Assembly: GCA_944322965.1 (NCBI GenBank)
Contig: CALUQR010000004.1
Span: 1 to 64,000 of the forward strand
DNA length: 64,000 bases
Reading direction: 5' to 3'
Origin: Vulcanimicrobiota bacterium
GTDB taxonomy: Bacteria > Vulcanimicrobiota > Xenobia > Xenobiales > Xenobiaceae
The notes beneath the pieces were generated by a model that worked only from the letters and a program-made list of their open reading frames with translations, ran no database searches and was not told the DNA's origin. Each line of letters opens with the position of its first letter. Position 1 is the first letter of the stretch. Made by a program: the position numbers and the translations under genes. Positions 1 through 8,558 of this stretch are shown here, piece after piece.

Positions 1-1
1 C

Positions 2-310
2 CAACAGCAAGAGCGCCAGCGTCAACAGCAAGAGCGCCAGCGCCAGCAGATGCAGCAGCGTCAGCGCCAACAGCAAGAGCGCCAGCGCCAGCAGATGCAA
101 CAGCGCCAGCGCCAACAGCAAGAGCGCCAGCGCCAGCAGATGCAACAGCGTCAGCGTCAACAGCAGGAGCGCCAGCACCAGCAGATGCAACAGCGCCAGC
201 GCCAACAGCAAGAGCGCCAGCGCCAGCAGATGCAGCAGCGCCAGCGCCAACAGCAGGAGCGGCAGCGTTCCGCTAGGGAACGGCGGGGACGGGATCGCGA
301 TCGCGACTAG
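2..310 (+). CDS. Gln/Arg-rich repeat protein, 3' part only
   Basis: The gene enters the window in frame at base 2 and ends at TAG 308-310; its start lies upstream. The visible 102 residues are almost only Gln, Arg, Glu and Met, in a 15-residue unit of the form MQQRQRQQQERQRQQ repeated four times from base 50 and starting a fifth, followed by a basic/acidic tail ending RDRDRD. No domain is recognisable. Such sequence would form a long charged helix or stay disordered; a role in nucleic-acid binding or assembly is only a guess. A hairpin with a T-run follows the stop, so this looks like the end of a transcription unit. Confident that it is coding, because the repeat period is a multiple of three and the frame stays open. 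Confidence 0.7.
   Translation, partial: QQQERQRQQQERQRQQMQQRQRQQQERQRQQMQQRQRQQQERQRQQMQQRQRQQQERQHQQMQQRQRQQQERQRQQMQQRQRQQQERQRSARERRGRDRDRD
50..269. repeat. 45-bp in-frame tandem repeat
   Basis: About five copies of a 45-bp unit (15 codons) built from a smaller CAGCGCCAG-like pattern. Differences between copies are mostly silent (CGT/CGC, CAA/CAG), with one Arg-to-His change near base 176. The array probably continues upstream of the window. Confidence 0.85.
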
Positions 311-336
311 GAAAGGAAAAGAAAGGGCTAGCGCCT

Positions 337-388
337 AAAAAAAAGACCGTCTCGCGAGTTTAAAAGCTCGGGGGGCGGTTATTTTTTA
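337..388 (+). terminator. Probable bidirectional terminator
   Basis: An imperfect stem (GACCG...CTCGCGAG pairing with CTCGGGGGGCGGTT) sits between a run of eight A and a run of six T. It lies directly downstream of the repeat protein and upstream of dacB. Confidence 0.6.
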
Positions 389-421
389 GGGGGAAAGTAG
401 AGAGTTTGAGGGCGAGAGCGC

Positions 422-1861
422 ATGGCTGGGAGCTTGGGGAGTAGAGCTATTAAAATGGCGGCGGGGGCCTTAGTCTTAGGGGGGCTAGCCACCTGGGGGA
501 GCGTGGCCGCCCAAGTTAGCGAGGATCCGGCTTTAGCCCTCAAGGATAATTTAGCGGCCATCGTAGCCCACGCTGAGAATCAGGGGGATATGGAGACTAA
601 GGTCGGGGTCTACGTAAAGGTCCTGGAGAATGGGCGGGTGCTCTTCTCCTCCGACGGCTTAACCCCCATGATCCCAGCCTCTAATCTCAAGGTGGTAAGT
701 ACGGCTACGGCCCTCAGCCTCTTAGGGCCCAACTATCGCCTGACTACCGAATTGCGCGGCTCTTTACCCGACGCCCGCGGGGTCGTAGCCGGGAACCTCT
801 ACCTGCGCGGGGGCGGAGATCCCACCATCACCCCGCCCTACAATCAGCCTGCGACCCAACCTTTAAGCCGCTTCATTGAAGAGCTCAAAAAGGCCGGAGT
901 GCGCGAGATCGCCGGCGACTTAGTAGCCGACGACTCTATCTTCGACCGCCACTACCTGCCTGACGGTTGGAAGGAACATTACCGCCTAGACGCCTTCTCT
1001 GCCCCGGTAGCCGGGCTCTCCCTCAATGGCAATATGGTGGAGGCCATACTCCAAGGGGGCGGCGCCAGCTTAGAGCCCGCTACTTCTACCGTAACTATCC
1101 GCACTAATTACGATAATTCCGGGACTACTACCATCCAAAGGCCGCGGGGCCAAAACGATCTCTTAGCTACCGGTTACCCGCCCGCCGGAGAGATTAGGCG
1201 CCAGATCTGCGTAGAAGATCCGCCCCTCTTCACTATCGGGGCCTTTAAAGAGCTCCTGGACCAGGCCCAAATTAAGGTGCGCGGCCAAGTGAGGTTAGTC
1301 GATACCCAAGGGGAGGCGGCCCGAGTGGGCGACCTCCACCTCTACGCCGTCCATTTCTCCCTGCCCTTAGCGGAGATTATCCGGGAAGCGAACCACGAGA
1401 GCGACAATCTCTTTACGGAACATCTCTTTAAATTGGCCGGACAGGTCAATTACGGCCAAGGGACGGCCCAGACCGGGTTCCAAGCTTGCCTCGATTTCTT
1501 TGAGGCCAACGACCTCGACAGCCAAGATCTGCACATGGTCGACGGCTGCGGGCTCTCCACCCTCAACCGCATCTCCCCTAGCCAACTAGTCAACGTCCTC
1601 GACGCCATGGACCGCAGCTACTACCGCAGCTGGTTCAAAGAGAGCCTGCCCCACGCCGGGCGCGGCACGCTCTGGGGTCGGCTGGGCGGCTGCGAAGTGC
1701 GCGCCAAGACCGGGACCCTAGACCACGACTCGGCCCTCTCCGGCTACGTCCTCACCGCCTCCGGCCAAGAGCTAGCCTTCTCCGTCATCGTCAACGACGC
1801 CCCCATCTGGCTGGCAGTAGAGACCCAAGACCAAATTGTGCAAACGCTCTCTTACTTCTAA
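422..1861 (+). CDS. dacB: D-Ala-D-Ala carboxypeptidase/endopeptidase (PBP4, peptidase S13)
   Basis: A 479-residue penicillin-binding protein of the DacB/PBP4 family, which trims peptidoglycan cross-links in the periplasm. An N-terminal hydrophobic segment (residues ~12-30, ending AAQ) serves as signal peptide. All three active-site motifs are present: SxxK as SNLK (87-90), SxN as SDN (327-329) and KTG (429-431). The extra domain between the first two motifs is typical of class C enzymes, and the length matches. The ATG at 422 is preceded by a GAGG sequence. The stop codon TAA is itself the first part of a heptamer repeat array that separates this gene from the convergent xdhC. Family assignment is firm. 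Confidence 0.93.
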   Translation: MAGSLGSRAIKMAAGALVLGGLATWGSVAAQVSEDPALALKDNLAAIVAHAENQGDMETKVGVYVKVLENGRVLFSSDGLTPMIPASNLKVVSTATALSLLGPNYRLTTELRGSLPDARGVVAGNLYLRGGGDPTITPPYNQPATQPLSRFIEELKKAGVREIAGDLVADDSIFDRHYLPDGWKEHYRLDAFSAPVAGLSLNGNMVEAILQGGGASLEPATSTVTIRTNYDNSGTTTIQRPRGQNDLLATGYPPAGEIRRQICVEDPPLFTIGAFKELLDQAQIKVRGQVRLVDTQGEAARVGDLHLYAVHFSLPLAEIIREANHESDNLFTEHLFKLAGQVNYGQGTAQTGFQACLDFFEANDLDSQDLHMVDGCGLSTLNRISPSQLVNVLDAMDRSYYRSWFKESLPHAGRGTLWGRLGGCEVRAKTGTLDHDSALSGYVLTASGQELAFSVIVNDAPIWLAVETQDQIVQTLSYF

Positions 1862-1898
1862 TTCCGAATTACGCATTCCTAATTCCGAATTGATATAA
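1858..1898. repeat. Heptamer array (ATTMCGM)n between convergent stops
   Basis: The DNA reads as successive 7-mers of the type ATTCCGA, ATTACGC, ATTCCTA. The dacB stop (+ strand) and the xdhC stop (- strand) both lie inside this 41-bp array, so each gene terminates within repeat sequence. Confidence 0.8.
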
Positions 1899-2970
1899 TC
1901 TGTGCCAGGATGGAGATGGCGATTTCGGCGGGGGTTTCGCTGCCGATGTCTAGGCCTATGGGGGCGTGGACTTGGGCTAGCCATTGGGGGTCAGCGCCTT
2001 CTTCGCGGAGGTGGCGGAAGAGGATGGCGGTCCGGCGGCGCGAGCCGATCATGCCTAGGTAGCCTAATTGTAGACCCATGAGCGAGCGTAAAGACTCTTC
2101 GTCATGTTGGTGTCCGCGGGTTACGAGGACTACGTAAGCCTGGCGGTCCAGTTTGGGGCGCAGGCAGTTGAAGAACTCATTAAAGGGCAGGCACGAGAGT
2201 TCGATCCCTTGAGGGAAGAGTTCCCTGCTCACGAATTGGGGGCGGTCGTCGTTGACGGTCACTCGGAAGCCGCACATCTGCCCCATTAGGGCCACATAAC
2301 GCCCCACATGGCCGGCTCCGGCGATATAGAGTCTAGGGGCTGGCTCCAGCCGCTCGACAAAGAAGACGACCCGACCGGCCTCGCTCTCTAAGGCCACTTG
2401 GCGGGGCTGGGTATCGGCCCAGCATCCTTGGGCCAAATTATAGAGCTCCTCGTGAAGCTGAGGACTGAGCTCGCGGCCTCCCTCTAAACCCCAGGCGGGC
2501 GCATAGCTAAAGCGATCGCCAACTTTAAAAGTCCCCTCCCCCTCCGGGCAGGCTACGACTACTAAGAGTAGCGAGGCCTGGTCCTGGCCTAACATCCGCT
2601 CTAAAGCCCGGCGCCAGACGGAGGTTGCCTCTCCCCCGCGCAGGGGCTCTACTAAAAGTTTCATCTCCCCGCCGCAGATGAGCGCCTCTAACCCTTGCGC
2701 CTGAGGATCGTCCCCGCTAGCGGTCATATTGATCTCTAAGACTTTGGGCTCCCCTTGGGCGATAACCTCTAAAGCCTCTTGCCGGGCGTGGGCCTCAGGA
2801 CAACCCCCGCCTACGGTCCCTACCACCTGCCGGGCGCTATCAATAAGCATCTTAGCCCCCTCCCGGCGGGGCGCCGAACCGCGCGCCTCGACCACGCTAA
2901 CTAAAGCGCAACTCTCCCCGCGCTCTAAAAGCTCAGAGAGCTTAGCGTACAAAACCCCAGTATCGCTCAT
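1879..2970 (-). CDS. xdhC: XdhC/CoxI family molybdenum hydroxylase maturation protein
   Basis: A 363-residue protein with the two XdhC parts: an N-terminal CoxI/XdhC domain (VSVVEARGSAPRREGAKM at ~25-41; CGGE at ~99-102) and a C-terminal Rossmann domain (IAGAGHVGRYVALMG at ~216-230). Family members bind and sulfurate the molybdenum cofactor before insertion into xanthine dehydrogenase-type enzymes. The start overlaps the preceding 249-residue gene by ATGA, so the two are translationally coupled. The last residues, SIRN, and the stop are encoded by a heptamer array. Together with ssnA and ygfK at the far end of the window it suggests molybdenum hydroxylase-based purine metabolism. Confidence 0.9.
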   Translation of the reverse strand: MSDTGVLYAKLSELLERGESCALVSVVEARGSAPRREGAKMLIDSARQVVGTVGGGCPEAHARQEALEVIAQGEPKVLEINMTASGDDPQAQGLEALICGGEMKLLVEPLRGGEATSVWRRALERMLGQDQASLLLVVVACPEGEGTFKVGDRFSYAPAWGLEGGRELSPQLHEELYNLAQGCWADTQPRQVALESEAGRVVFFVERLEPAPRLYIAGAGHVGRYVALMGQMCGFRVTVNDDRPQFVSRELFPQGIELSCLPFNEFFNCLRPKLDRQAYVVLVTRGHQHDEESLRSLMGLQLGYLGMIGSRRRTAILFRHLREEGADPQWLAQVHAPIGLDIGSETPAEIAISILAQIISIRN

Positions 2971-3716
2971 CCCTTCTCCTCTACCTCTCCCCGCTTAGTA
3001 GTTAAAGTAGCGCCCGCACCGACCTCCGCCGATGTAACCTCGGTAGCCTCAGTAGACTCCTTAGTCACCTCAACCTCTGAGGCGCTAGGCTCCGCCCAAG
3101 TTTCCGACTCTGAGGCGGCTATTTTTTCTGAAGACTCGGACCCTTCGGGAATGGCAGACCCTTCCGGGAGGGTAGCTTCCTCCGGCGCGGCGGATCCTGG
3201 CGAAGATTTAGCCTCTTCCACGGCGGCGGGGGCCTCGGAAGCGGTCTGGCTAGCGGGCTGAGAGTCGCTAGGAGCGGCGCCCTCCGCTACGGGCCAGATG
3301 GAGGCCAAATCGAGCGGCAACTGGCGCTCGCCCTCTAAGTAGTTAAAGATAATGAACTCTTGAGGCATAGAGGTCTCGCCGCGCCAGTGGTAGTCGGGAT
3401 GGCGCTGGTAGATCAGCTTACAGAACTCTTCTAGGGCCTTATTTTTAAGGGCCGCGCAGGGGTTAGGGAGCTTACTGGCCTCTTGGAGGTAACGGGCGCT
3501 AGACTCCGGTCCCCATTGGGCCAGGACTTGGGCCGCTAAGGGCGGCTCCAAGGCCATCAGCGCCAACCAGGCCTTTTGGGCGGGCTCTAAGCTGGGGAGG
3601 GCGGGCAGGTCAGCCCGCTCGTCTAACCACTTGACTAAGAGCATCACTAAGACCAGGGGCAATAAGGCCCAGAGGATAGAGCTGGGCGAGGAGAGGGAGA
3701 TAGCTAAGATGTTCAT
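2967..3716 (-). CDS. Membrane-anchored protein with weak FliG-like helical segment
   Basis: 249 residues, no confident family. An N-terminal transmembrane segment (residues ~10-28, rich in Leu/Val) is followed by a helical stretch (LALMALEPPLAAQVLAQWG and onward, ~50-100) that resembles the FliG/MgtE-N repeat, in which an L-x-L-E-P-x-x-A-A-x-x-L pattern recurs. This likeness is only by eye. From about residue 150 the protein is acidic and Ser/Ala/Glu-rich, probably disordered. It overlaps the SIS gene upstream (ATGA at 3713-3716) and xdhC downstream in the same way, giving a coupled trio. Whether its function is linked to those genes is unknown. Confidence 0.75.
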   Translation of the reverse strand: MNILAISLSSPSSILWALLPLVLVMLLVKWLDERADLPALPSLEPAQKAWLALMALEPPLAAQVLAQWGPESSARYLQEASKLPNPCAALKNKALEEFCKLIYQRHPDYHWRGETSMPQEFIIFNYLEGERQLPLDLASIWPVAEGAAPSDSQPASQTASEAPAAVEEAKSSPGSAAPEEATLPEGSAIPEGSESSEKIAASESETWAEPSASEVEVTKESTEATEVTSAEVGAGATLTTKRGEVEEKG

Positions 3717-4819
3717 TCCTTTTTAGTCGTACCCGGACGCTCTTTGAGAGCCATGCGGGGGTGTTCTAAATGTTTGGGATTATCGGGATTGACGCCCCGG
3801 GACATAGCCAGATAGAAGACCATAAATTGGGCCACGCATAAGAGCAAGAAGGTGCGCGCCACTTCGCTGGCGCCCGATTTGAGCTCTAAGAGGTCGTCGC
3901 TGCGGGTCATGAGCTCGGTGGAGGAATCTTCGACTAAGGCCACGCGCCGGGCGCGGGTAACGCCCACATCGGAGAGGATCCGCTCTTCCAGGTGGCGGAA
4001 GGTATTAGAGATTAAGCCCACGATCATCGTCTGGTTGGTGGCGCAGCCGTAGTAACCGTGGCGGTACTCTACAAAGAGATTAGAGTTAGCGGGCAGGCCG
4101 GCGATGCGATCGCACATAAAGGCCGCCTGACGGGCGATCCCTTCGAAGGGACCCGAGCCTAAGAAGACGACGGCGTTGGGCTTATCTAAGACCAATTGTT
4201 GAGACTTCACTTGCCAATCTTTGAGGTGGGCCTCTAAGATGTCGGGCACGCGCTGCAGCTCAGCTTGCAAGTTCTCTTTGCGCCCTAACCAACTGATCAC
4301 TACTAAGCTAGCGAAGAAGAGGGCGCTGACGCTGACCGCCGGGAACTTCAAGTTCTCTTTGAGCTCCGGGAAGACTAGAGAGGGATTGGCCAGATTGGGG
4401 GCCAGGTTGGACCCTTCGACCTCTAAGGCCAAGACTCGGGCCCTAGGATCTAACTGGCGCAGGCGCTCTACCCCCCAGCTCAGTTCCTGACCCAGGTAAG
4501 GGTTAGTGAGGACTACGACTAAGGTGCGAATGCGGGCGTCGTAGGGCGGACGCCGACCGTACAAGATCTCGCTAGCGCTAATAGCTACCGAATTTAAGCC
4601 GCAGACTAGGTGGGTAGTGCGCGCTAAGGAGTGGGCCACATTGTAGAAGTCGGAGGTAGCCACATAGATCACTTGCCCGAAGTTCTGCTCTTTGAACCAA
4701 TTTTGCAGCGACTCTTGGTGTTGGGCTAGGGTAGCTAAGACCTGACGCAACTTATTAGGCTGCTCGTGCAAATCGCCAAAGAGTATAGAACCTTTGCGGT
4801 ACAGCATACTGACCCTCAC
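3713..4819 (-). CDS. SIS-domain protein (GlmS isomerase-like)
   Basis: 368 residues forming two sugar-isomerase (SIS) domains, as in the isomerase half of glucosamine-6-phosphate synthase or fructosamine deglycases. The first spans ~35-190 (VIYVATSDFYNVAHSLA) and the second ~200-350 (VVFLGSGPFEGIARQAAFMC, then FVEYRHGYYGC). In the family such proteins bind phosphosugars. The glutaminase half of GlmS is absent, so this is not GlmS itself. The conserved E-x-R-H-G in the second domain suggests the ligand site is kept. The gene begins a short coupled unit with the FliG-like protein and xdhC; the substrate cannot be told from sequence. Confidence 0.85.
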   Translation of the reverse strand: MRVSMLYRKGSILFGDLHEQPNKLRQVLATLAQHQESLQNWFKEQNFGQVIYVATSDFYNVAHSLARTTHLVCGLNSVAISASEILYGRRPPYDARIRTLVVVLTNPYLGQELSWGVERLRQLDPRARVLALEVEGSNLAPNLANPSLVFPELKENLKFPAVSVSALFFASLVVISWLGRKENLQAELQRVPDILEAHLKDWQVKSQQLVLDKPNAVVFLGSGPFEGIARQAAFMCDRIAGLPANSNLFVEYRHGYYGCATNQTMIVGLISNTFRHLEERILSDVGVTRARRVALVEDSSTELMTRSDDLLELKSGASEVARTFLLLCVAQFMVFYLAMSRGVNPDNPKHLEHPRMALKERPGTTKKE

Positions 4820-4840
4820 ATTTCTGGGGTTAACCGCCGC

Positions 4841-6346
4841 CTAGGGCTGGGCCCAATCGGCCGCTCGCCCCACCTGGGTACCCGGATAATAGCGCTCTAA
4901 GATTTGGAGACAATCTAAGCCCCGGCGAGCCATACCCATAGCCCCCCACTGGCAGAGCCCCAAGCCATGCCCCCAGCCGTGACCTATTAAGAGGATCTCC
5001 CCCTCTTTGAGCGCTGGAGCCTCTTCCCCTTGGGAGGCTTGAGAACCTGCCTGCCCAGCGGGCGCAGGCTCTGCGGGCTGACCCACCAAAGAGAGTAAGG
5101 GGGCGGGCTGAGGCAAACCTAAAGGCTCGCTACTCTGTTCTACGTCGGCGCCTTTAGAGTCCGACCCTTGAGGGTCAGTATCTACCTTCCCAGCCGCTAC
5201 GATCTCAAACTTAGTAGAAGGCAAAGAGGCCCAACTGCCGTCCGGGCGCTGATATTGTAAAGCTTGGCGAATATCTTCAAACTCTAAGAGCCGCTCCTCG
5301 CCCCCCTCCAGCTGGACCTTAAGTTTAGAGACTCGCCCCGAAGGGCCGCGCTCGGCGATCTCTAAGCGCTCCACGCTCTTAGTCGGCTTCCCCCAGTATT
5401 TGGCCAAAATCTCCCCCAACTGGCGCCCCGTCCACTGGGCCCGCCAGGTAGCGTAACTAGAAGCCTGGCAATCGCTCCCCCCGCGGCCGTCGTCGCAAGC
5501 TACGCTCTGGAGGTAAGGGACGGCCGGAGTCCCGTAGACGTAGGGCGGCCCCTCCGTAGCCCCGCCGCAAGAGGAATGGTAGAGGGTCTGAGTAGCGGCC
5601 TGGTCGGCAAAGGTCAAGATTAGTCCCTGGGTCTCCTGGACGGCGCGGTCGCTAATCTCATCTTCGGCGGCTACTCCCCCATAAACTTGGGAACTGGGGG
5701 TAGCCGTCAAATCCCACAGGGCCTCGGTCTGGCCTCGCCTAGCTACGGCGTAGGTGCGAGCTACGATAGCTTGGGCCTTGACGGCCTCTAAGGCGTTAGA
5801 GAGGAGCTCTTCGGGCACCACCCCGCGCAAGTAATCCTCTAAGGGTACGATATTGACGATCGCCATGCGCCCGCCCGTCCGCTCTAAGCGCAAAGCCCCT
5901 CTGTAAGGGCGGCCCTGCCACTCTAAGAGGGAATCGGCGGAAGCGCTCAAGGTGTAGCTCCCGCCCTTACTAGCTAGGTCGAACTCCCCTGACTCTAGCC
6001 GCTGGGTATCGAGCCACAGGGTATTTTCCCCGGCTGCAGGGGGCGGAGGACAGAAAGAAGGGCTAGAGGCCTCTACTAAGCGCACCTTCCCGGGCTGGGC
6101 GCCTTGATAGAGTAAGACCCGTACCGGATCGACCATCCCCTCCAAAGGCTTATAGGGGGTAGCGGGCTCGCTCTGGGGAGGGGCGGGCGCCTCCATCCCG
6201 GGCAGAGTAATAGGGCGCGGCAGAGGGGCGTAAGCTAAGCCCCCCGCCCCCGCTAAACCCAAAGCGAGGAGGAGTAAACCTCCCACGATCCCCCTCTGCC
6301 CGCTGCGCAACCAGCTAATGATAGTTGACCTCCGAAGCGTCGACAT
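4841..6346 (-). CDS. SpoIID/LytB-domain protein
   Basis: About 501 residues with an N-terminal membrane anchor (IVGGLLLLALGLAGAGGLAYA) and a SpoIID/LytB domain: PLEDYLRGVVPEELLSNALE, KAQAIVARTYAV and, at the C-terminus, GHGWGHGLGLCQWGAMGMA. SpoIID is a lytic transglycosylase that cuts glycan strands lacking side peptides. A Pro/Ala-rich insertion lies before the last motif. The frame stays open to 6406, but ATG at 6346 is more plausible; it overlaps the upstream gene by 32 bp. A GGAGG lies inside that overlap, 6 nt before ATC ATT, so a rare ATT start there is also possible. The upstream neighbour is the kinase-like/FGE protein. Confidence 0.85.
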   Translation of the reverse strand: MSTLRRSTIISWLRSGQRGIVGGLLLLALGLAGAGGLAYAPLPRPITLPGMEAPAPPQSEPATPYKPLEGMVDPVRVLLYQGAQPGKVRLVEASSPSFCPPPPAAGENTLWLDTQRLESGEFDLASKGGSYTLSASADSLLEWQGRPYRGALRLERTGGRMAIVNIVPLEDYLRGVVPEELLSNALEAVKAQAIVARTYAVARRGQTEALWDLTATPSSQVYGGVAAEDEISDRAVQETQGLILTFADQAATQTLYHSSCGGATEGPPYVYGTPAVPYLQSVACDDGRGGSDCQASSYATWRAQWTGRQLGEILAKYWGKPTKSVERLEIAERGPSGRVSKLKVQLEGGEERLLEFEDIRQALQYQRPDGSWASLPSTKFEIVAAGKVDTDPQGSDSKGADVEQSSEPLGLPQPAPLLSLVGQPAEPAPAGQAGSQASQGEEAPALKEGEILLIGHGWGHGLGLCQWGAMGMARRGLDCLQILERYYPGTQVGRAADWAQP

Positions 6347-8534
6347 AACCGCTCGAAGCGCCCTGAGGCATAGTAGGGACCTCGCCCGCGGCCTCACCCG
6401 TAGCAACAGGAGCGGTTTCCGTAGTTGGAGCCTCTAAGGGGCTGGAAGTTGCCCCCTCTTCCACATAAGTAGAGGAAGCGGAGCCTGCGGGCGGGGTAGC
6501 GGGGGCGGACGGAGCGGAAGCGGCCCCTTGGTAGCGCGGATAATCGCTATCCGTGCCGCTAGTAATCGTAGGATCGGGCACTATCTCCGGCTGGGGGGGC
6601 GCGGGACTCTCCTCCAGGTAGCGATCTTCATTTTGAGGCCAGTAAGGCTCCTCATCCCAGCTGCCGTTGAACTGGGGATCGTAAGCCCCTTCCCTCTCCT
6701 CGCCCGAGCTAGGTACAGGTTCTAAAGCGGGAGTACCCGGCCAGAGGGGATTGGGGGTAGGCGCCTGGGGCGCTGGGGTAACTTCTGGCGCCACCTTGGG
6801 AGCTGGAGCGGGGGTCTTAGGGCGAGCCTTGACGGCTGGCGCCTGGGGCGGACGGGAACCTTGAGGGCGATCGTCTATAGGATCGAAGGCGCAACGGAAA
6901 CCAGAGTTAATGAGGCGCCCCTGTTCGGGCAGGACCCCGCGCTCTTGGATGACCATACAGTCGGCGGCCTTATCGCTGCGCGAGCCCCCTTTGACGACTT
7001 TAGTAAGGGGCGTATAGCCCAACTCGGCATTGTAGGGGATAAACCAGGTATCGACCCACTCCCAGACGTTACCCGCCATATCTTCCACTCCGTAGGGTGA
7101 GGCCCCTTGGGGGTAGCTGCCTACGGGGGTCGTATTGCCCACCCCGCTCTCTAAGCAGTTGAATTTAGTGTAATCGGCTTGAGTCCCGCCCCAAGGATAG
7201 AGGCGCAGATCGCCGCCCCGGGCGGCCTTCTCCCACTCGGCGGCGGTAGGTAAGCGCTTGCCCGCCCATTTGGCGAAGGCCTGGGCGTCGTAATAAGAGA
7301 CGCGCACCACCGGATGGTCTTGGCGGTCGTCGGTAGCCTCCGTCTGCCAATTGCCCTGGGCCTGATAGCCCGTCTCCTTCACAAAGCGGGCGAACTGGCG
7401 GTTAGTGACCTCGAAGCGGTCGATATAGAAGGCGGGCAGATCGGTAATGAGGGGGCGAGCCCCCTTCCCGGCGGCCGGAGCGGGACCTTGGTAGTAGGGA
7501 CCGGCGGGAATAAGGATCATGGGGGCCAGATCTTTAGGGGAGATCCAGGATTGACTGAGATTGCTCAAGGTGGGCACCGGACGCACCCACTCCTTCCCCT
7601 TCTGAGGGTTAGTAGTGGCGGCCAGCTCCTCAAAGAGCCCGCTCTTCCAAAAATAGCCGCCCACGACGGCCACCCCCAATAAGGGCAAGACGATGACCGC
7701 CACGATAGCCCAGTCGAGATGGGCCCAAAAATGGCGCCAACTAGCTTGGAACTCTAACCACCATTGGGGCGGCTCTTGGCTATAGATCTCTTCCTCTTCC
7801 GGTTCAGGCGGCGGAGGCAGAGGCTTATTATCTCGCTGGGTCTTTAAAAAGGCCTCTTTCTGCTCCTCTTGGGCCCAACGGCTAAAGAAGGGTAAGAGGT
7901 CGCTGGGACAGGGCCTAGCGTAAGGATCGGCCTCGAAGAGGAGGGCCACCTGCTTAGCGATATACTCGGGAACCCCCTTTAAAGGCGGCAACTCGACGTC
8001 GGGGATGAGCAAAGTCTGGGCGTCGGGCGGGGCTTGACCGCCTAAGAGCTCATAGAGGGTAGCTCCCAACTGGTAATCGAGCGCCCCCTCCCCCACCTGG
8101 CCGCGGTTGACCTGCTCGGGAGCGCAGTAAGGGGCCTGCCCCCGCTCATTGAAGCCGGGGTCGCTCAAGATAATCTGGTCGCCCTGCCAGAAGAGATGTT
8201 CCGGGCGCAAGTCGTAAATTACGAACTCTGAAGGCAAATGGGCTAAAAAGTCGAGCAACTGGCAGGCTAGACGGGGGCTGAGAGGATAATGCAAGGCCTC
8301 GCCCTCTACCCAAGGGCGCACGCTATAGACCTGGCCGCCGTCGGCACAGACTTCGTAGGGTATGACCACCCCCTTAGCGCCCGCCCCGCGCAACTCGCGC
8401 AGCCGCTCTTGGGCCTGCTCTAAGCTGACCCCCGCCAGTTGGCGCACTACCGCCCGACCAAATTCCGGGTACTCACCTACCCAAGTATGGGGACCTAAAA
8501 CTTTAAAATGCTCAATAATGGCCTGCACACCCAT
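6315..8534 (-). CDS. Kinase-like domain fused to formylglycine-generating-enzyme (SUMF1) domain
   Basis: 739 residues in four parts. Residues ~15-225 resemble a protein kinase: YDLRPEH (107-113) replaces the catalytic HRD loop, DPG (125-127) replaces DFG, and an APE motif is intact (138-140). The expected beta-3 lysine is not evident, so it may be a pseudokinase. A transmembrane helix follows at ~275-295. Residues ~338-553 are an FGE-sulfatase/SUMF1 fold (MILIPAGPYYQG, FEVTNRQFARFV, LPTAAEWEKAARGG, GNVWEWVDTW, GFRCA). The tail (~560-739) is Pro/Ala/Glu-rich and probably disordered. Many bacterial FGE-fold proteins are binding modules rather than enzymes. Topology suggests the kinase part is cytoplasmic and the FGE part periplasmic, possibly acting in envelope signalling. 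Confidence 0.85.
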   Translation of the reverse strand: MGVQAIIEHFKVLGPHTWVGEYPEFGRAVVRQLAGVSLEQAQERLRELRGAGAKGVVIPYEVCADGGQVYSVRPWVEGEALHYPLSPRLACQLLDFLAHLPSEFVIYDLRPEHLFWQGDQIILSDPGFNERGQAPYCAPEQVNRGQVGEGALDYQLGATLYELLGGQAPPDAQTLLIPDVELPPLKGVPEYIAKQVALLFEADPYARPCPSDLLPFFSRWAQEEQKEAFLKTQRDNKPLPPPPEPEEEEIYSQEPPQWWLEFQASWRHFWAHLDWAIVAVIVLPLLGVAVVGGYFWKSGLFEELAATTNPQKGKEWVRPVPTLSNLSQSWISPKDLAPMILIPAGPYYQGPAPAAGKGARPLITDLPAFYIDRFEVTNRQFARFVKETGYQAQGNWQTEATDDRQDHPVVRVSYYDAQAFAKWAGKRLPTAAEWEKAARGGDLRLYPWGGTQADYTKFNCLESGVGNTTPVGSYPQGASPYGVEDMAGNVWEWVDTWFIPYNAELGYTPLTKVVKGGSRSDKAADCMVIQERGVLPEQGRLINSGFRCAFDPIDDRPQGSRPPQAPAVKARPKTPAPAPKVAPEVTPAPQAPTPNPLWPGTPALEPVPSSGEEREGAYDPQFNGSWDEEPYWPQNEDRYLEESPAPPQPEIVPDPTITSGTDSDYPRYQGAASAPSAPATPPAGSASSTYVEEGATSSPLEAPTTETAPVATGEAAGEVPTMPQGASSGYVDASEVNYH

Positions 8535-8558
8535 GGCAGCGCTCCTCTCTTTAGGGCC

